Assembly (NCBI GenBank): GCA_963978545.1
Contig: OZ021726.1
Location: 52,435,959 to 52,499,958, forward strand
Origin: Linyphia triangularis
Taxonomy: Eukaryota; Arthropoda; Arachnida; Araneae; Linyphiidae
DNA length: 64,000 nucleotides
Reading direction: 5' to 3'
The notes under the pieces were generated by a model. That model ran no database searches, was not told where the DNA came from, and saw only the letters and a program-made list of their open reading frames with translations. Position 1 is the first letter of the stretch; every line of letters begins with the position of its first letter. This document shows, piece by piece, positions 62,823 to 64,000 of the stretch. The translations under genes were made by a program, and so were the position numbers.

Positions 62823-64000
62823 AACAATTAAATATTTTAATTCTTAAAATATTCACGCATAGTTATTTCAATTAAAGTATTTGATTTTATTTTAAAAAAA
62901 TTATTGAATATATTTGTATACAATAAAAAATAGGTTTGAAATGACAACTATGTCATTCCAAAATAAATTCATAAAGAAAAATGACCATTAATTTGTGGTG
63001 ATTGTAGAAAAAGATAAATCACTTCACTTATATAAAGTTGAAAAACTATGTTATTCCAACAATAAAACGCAGCTGTTTCTCAAAATAAAAAAATAAGTTA
63101 AATTGCTCTCTTGCAGAAAGTACACAAATGGTTTTGTGTATCTAAAAGCACTTTTCTCACACAAGACGCAGACGTAGCACTTTTTCACCGCATCAAAAAT
63201 GTACTAAAAAAAGATATTTGAGTATCTCCATTGCGTGAATTTTTACCCTAAAAATCATTCATTCAATGATGCGTGAGTCTACTTCTTTTTTTAGTTCGAG
63301 TTATAACATAAAACACAATCACAAAGATGTTTCAAAGGTTAAGGTAGTCATGATTCGAAACTAGCAGAGTAATGCGATTTTTCACGGTCTGTGAATTTAA
63401 TGGCTGTTCATAATGAAATCGAAAGTTCTTTTGTGCCAAAATCGATTTGCCATCTGTGGCAACAGTACGCTTCATTTAATAATATATTTACTATTAAAAC
63501 AATGGGAAGGACATTTTACTTGGTAGAATTCAAATAAATTGCAAAATTTATATTTACACAACTGAAACAGTCCTAAAATGGAATATAAATTTGGATATTT
63601 AATATTTAATTCTTGTGGTATGAATTATAAGATATATATATAAAGGAGAGCGCAGTTAAATTGAAAATTATTTTTATATTTCTAAGTCATCAATATAAAA
63701 AAATTAACCTATGAAATTTAACAAAGTTATTTTGTTAAATTTCATGAAACAATGTTATTTTAGCAAACCCTTCTCCATACATAATAAAAAGCAATAGATA
63801 TAATAAAAAAAAATAATACGTATGAATTGATTTTTATACTTCTAAAATTTTTAATTACATTACAATTCAACAAATTGTTTAAAGTTCACAAAAAATTACA
63901 TACCGCTTGATAACTCACTTCTGACGGACCATCACTAGTCGATAGCTTGTAATCTCAATTAACTTCTAAAAAAACGACACTAGTTTTTCTTCTGTTTGTA
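62823..64000. other. AT-rich spacer with a perfect hairpin
   Basis: ATGAAATTTAACA (63711-63723) pairs perfectly with TGTTAAATTTCAT (63733-63745) around a 9-base loop. Nothing else was recognised. Confidence 0.5.

Overview
The window is an AT-rich (roughly 70% A+T by eye) animal nuclear DNA segment that looks intergenic or deeply intronic. The evidence is the lack of any long coding frame, abundant microsatellites and poly-T tracts, decayed non-LTR retrotransposon remnants, a tRNA-derived SINE, Helitron-like elements, piggyBac-type MITEs and a probable solo LTR. The repeat spectrum fits an arthropod, possibly an arachnid, but that is inference and no species can be named. I could not support a single intact protein-coding gene. 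Every frame above about 100 codons is translation of a simple repeat or lies inside a transposable element or duplication.

Layout. 0.8-1.4 kb: a truncated copy of an interspersed repeat here called family A. 4.7-8.9 kb: a nested stack. Family-A copy A2 carries a piggyBac-like MITE at a TTAA site and is split by an inverted copy A3. A3 is itself split by a long (AT)n tract holding a 2.27-kb Helitron-like element with 12 near-identical 148-bp tandem units. 8.9-9.5 kb: a GC-richer island with clustered GATA motifs. 12.9-13.4 kb: copy A4. 13.9-14.5 kb: a 325-bp tandem duplication. 16.5-19 kb: a TTTA/TTTG/TTTA microsatellite abutting a 2.1-kb element made of two roughly 0.75-kb inverted arms. 21.2-22.8 kb: a second Helitron-like element on the minus strand, with the same 3' end and about eight diverged 120-155-bp units. 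25.1-27.4 kb: remnants of an RTE-like and a CR1-like LINE. 30.7-31.8 kb: copy A5, carrying a GC-rich 338-bp retroposon with a 15-bp target duplication.

34.2-37.9 kb: tandem and inverted repeats. 39.2-43.4 kb: a 4.15-kb element with 15-bp terminal inverted repeats, containing a solo LTR, a long (TA)n tract, a degenerate GC-richer repeat domain and a tRNA-SINE with a 12-bp target duplication. 46.9-50.7 kb: minisatellites, copy A6 and a three-unit ~155-bp array. 52.8-55.6 kb: a dispersed duplication and two short minisatellites. 56.3-58.3 kb: a repeat pair flanking a strong foldback with 133-bp arms. 59.2-60.5 kb: a TIR element with (TTTG)n and ~58-bp degenerate units. 62.6 kb: a second piggyBac-like MITE.

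No genes work together here. The story is one of serial transposition, plus local tandem amplification inside transposons, most clearly in the two Helitron-like elements. All family assignments rest on termini, target-site duplications and short recognisable motifs read by eye, and no database search was possible.
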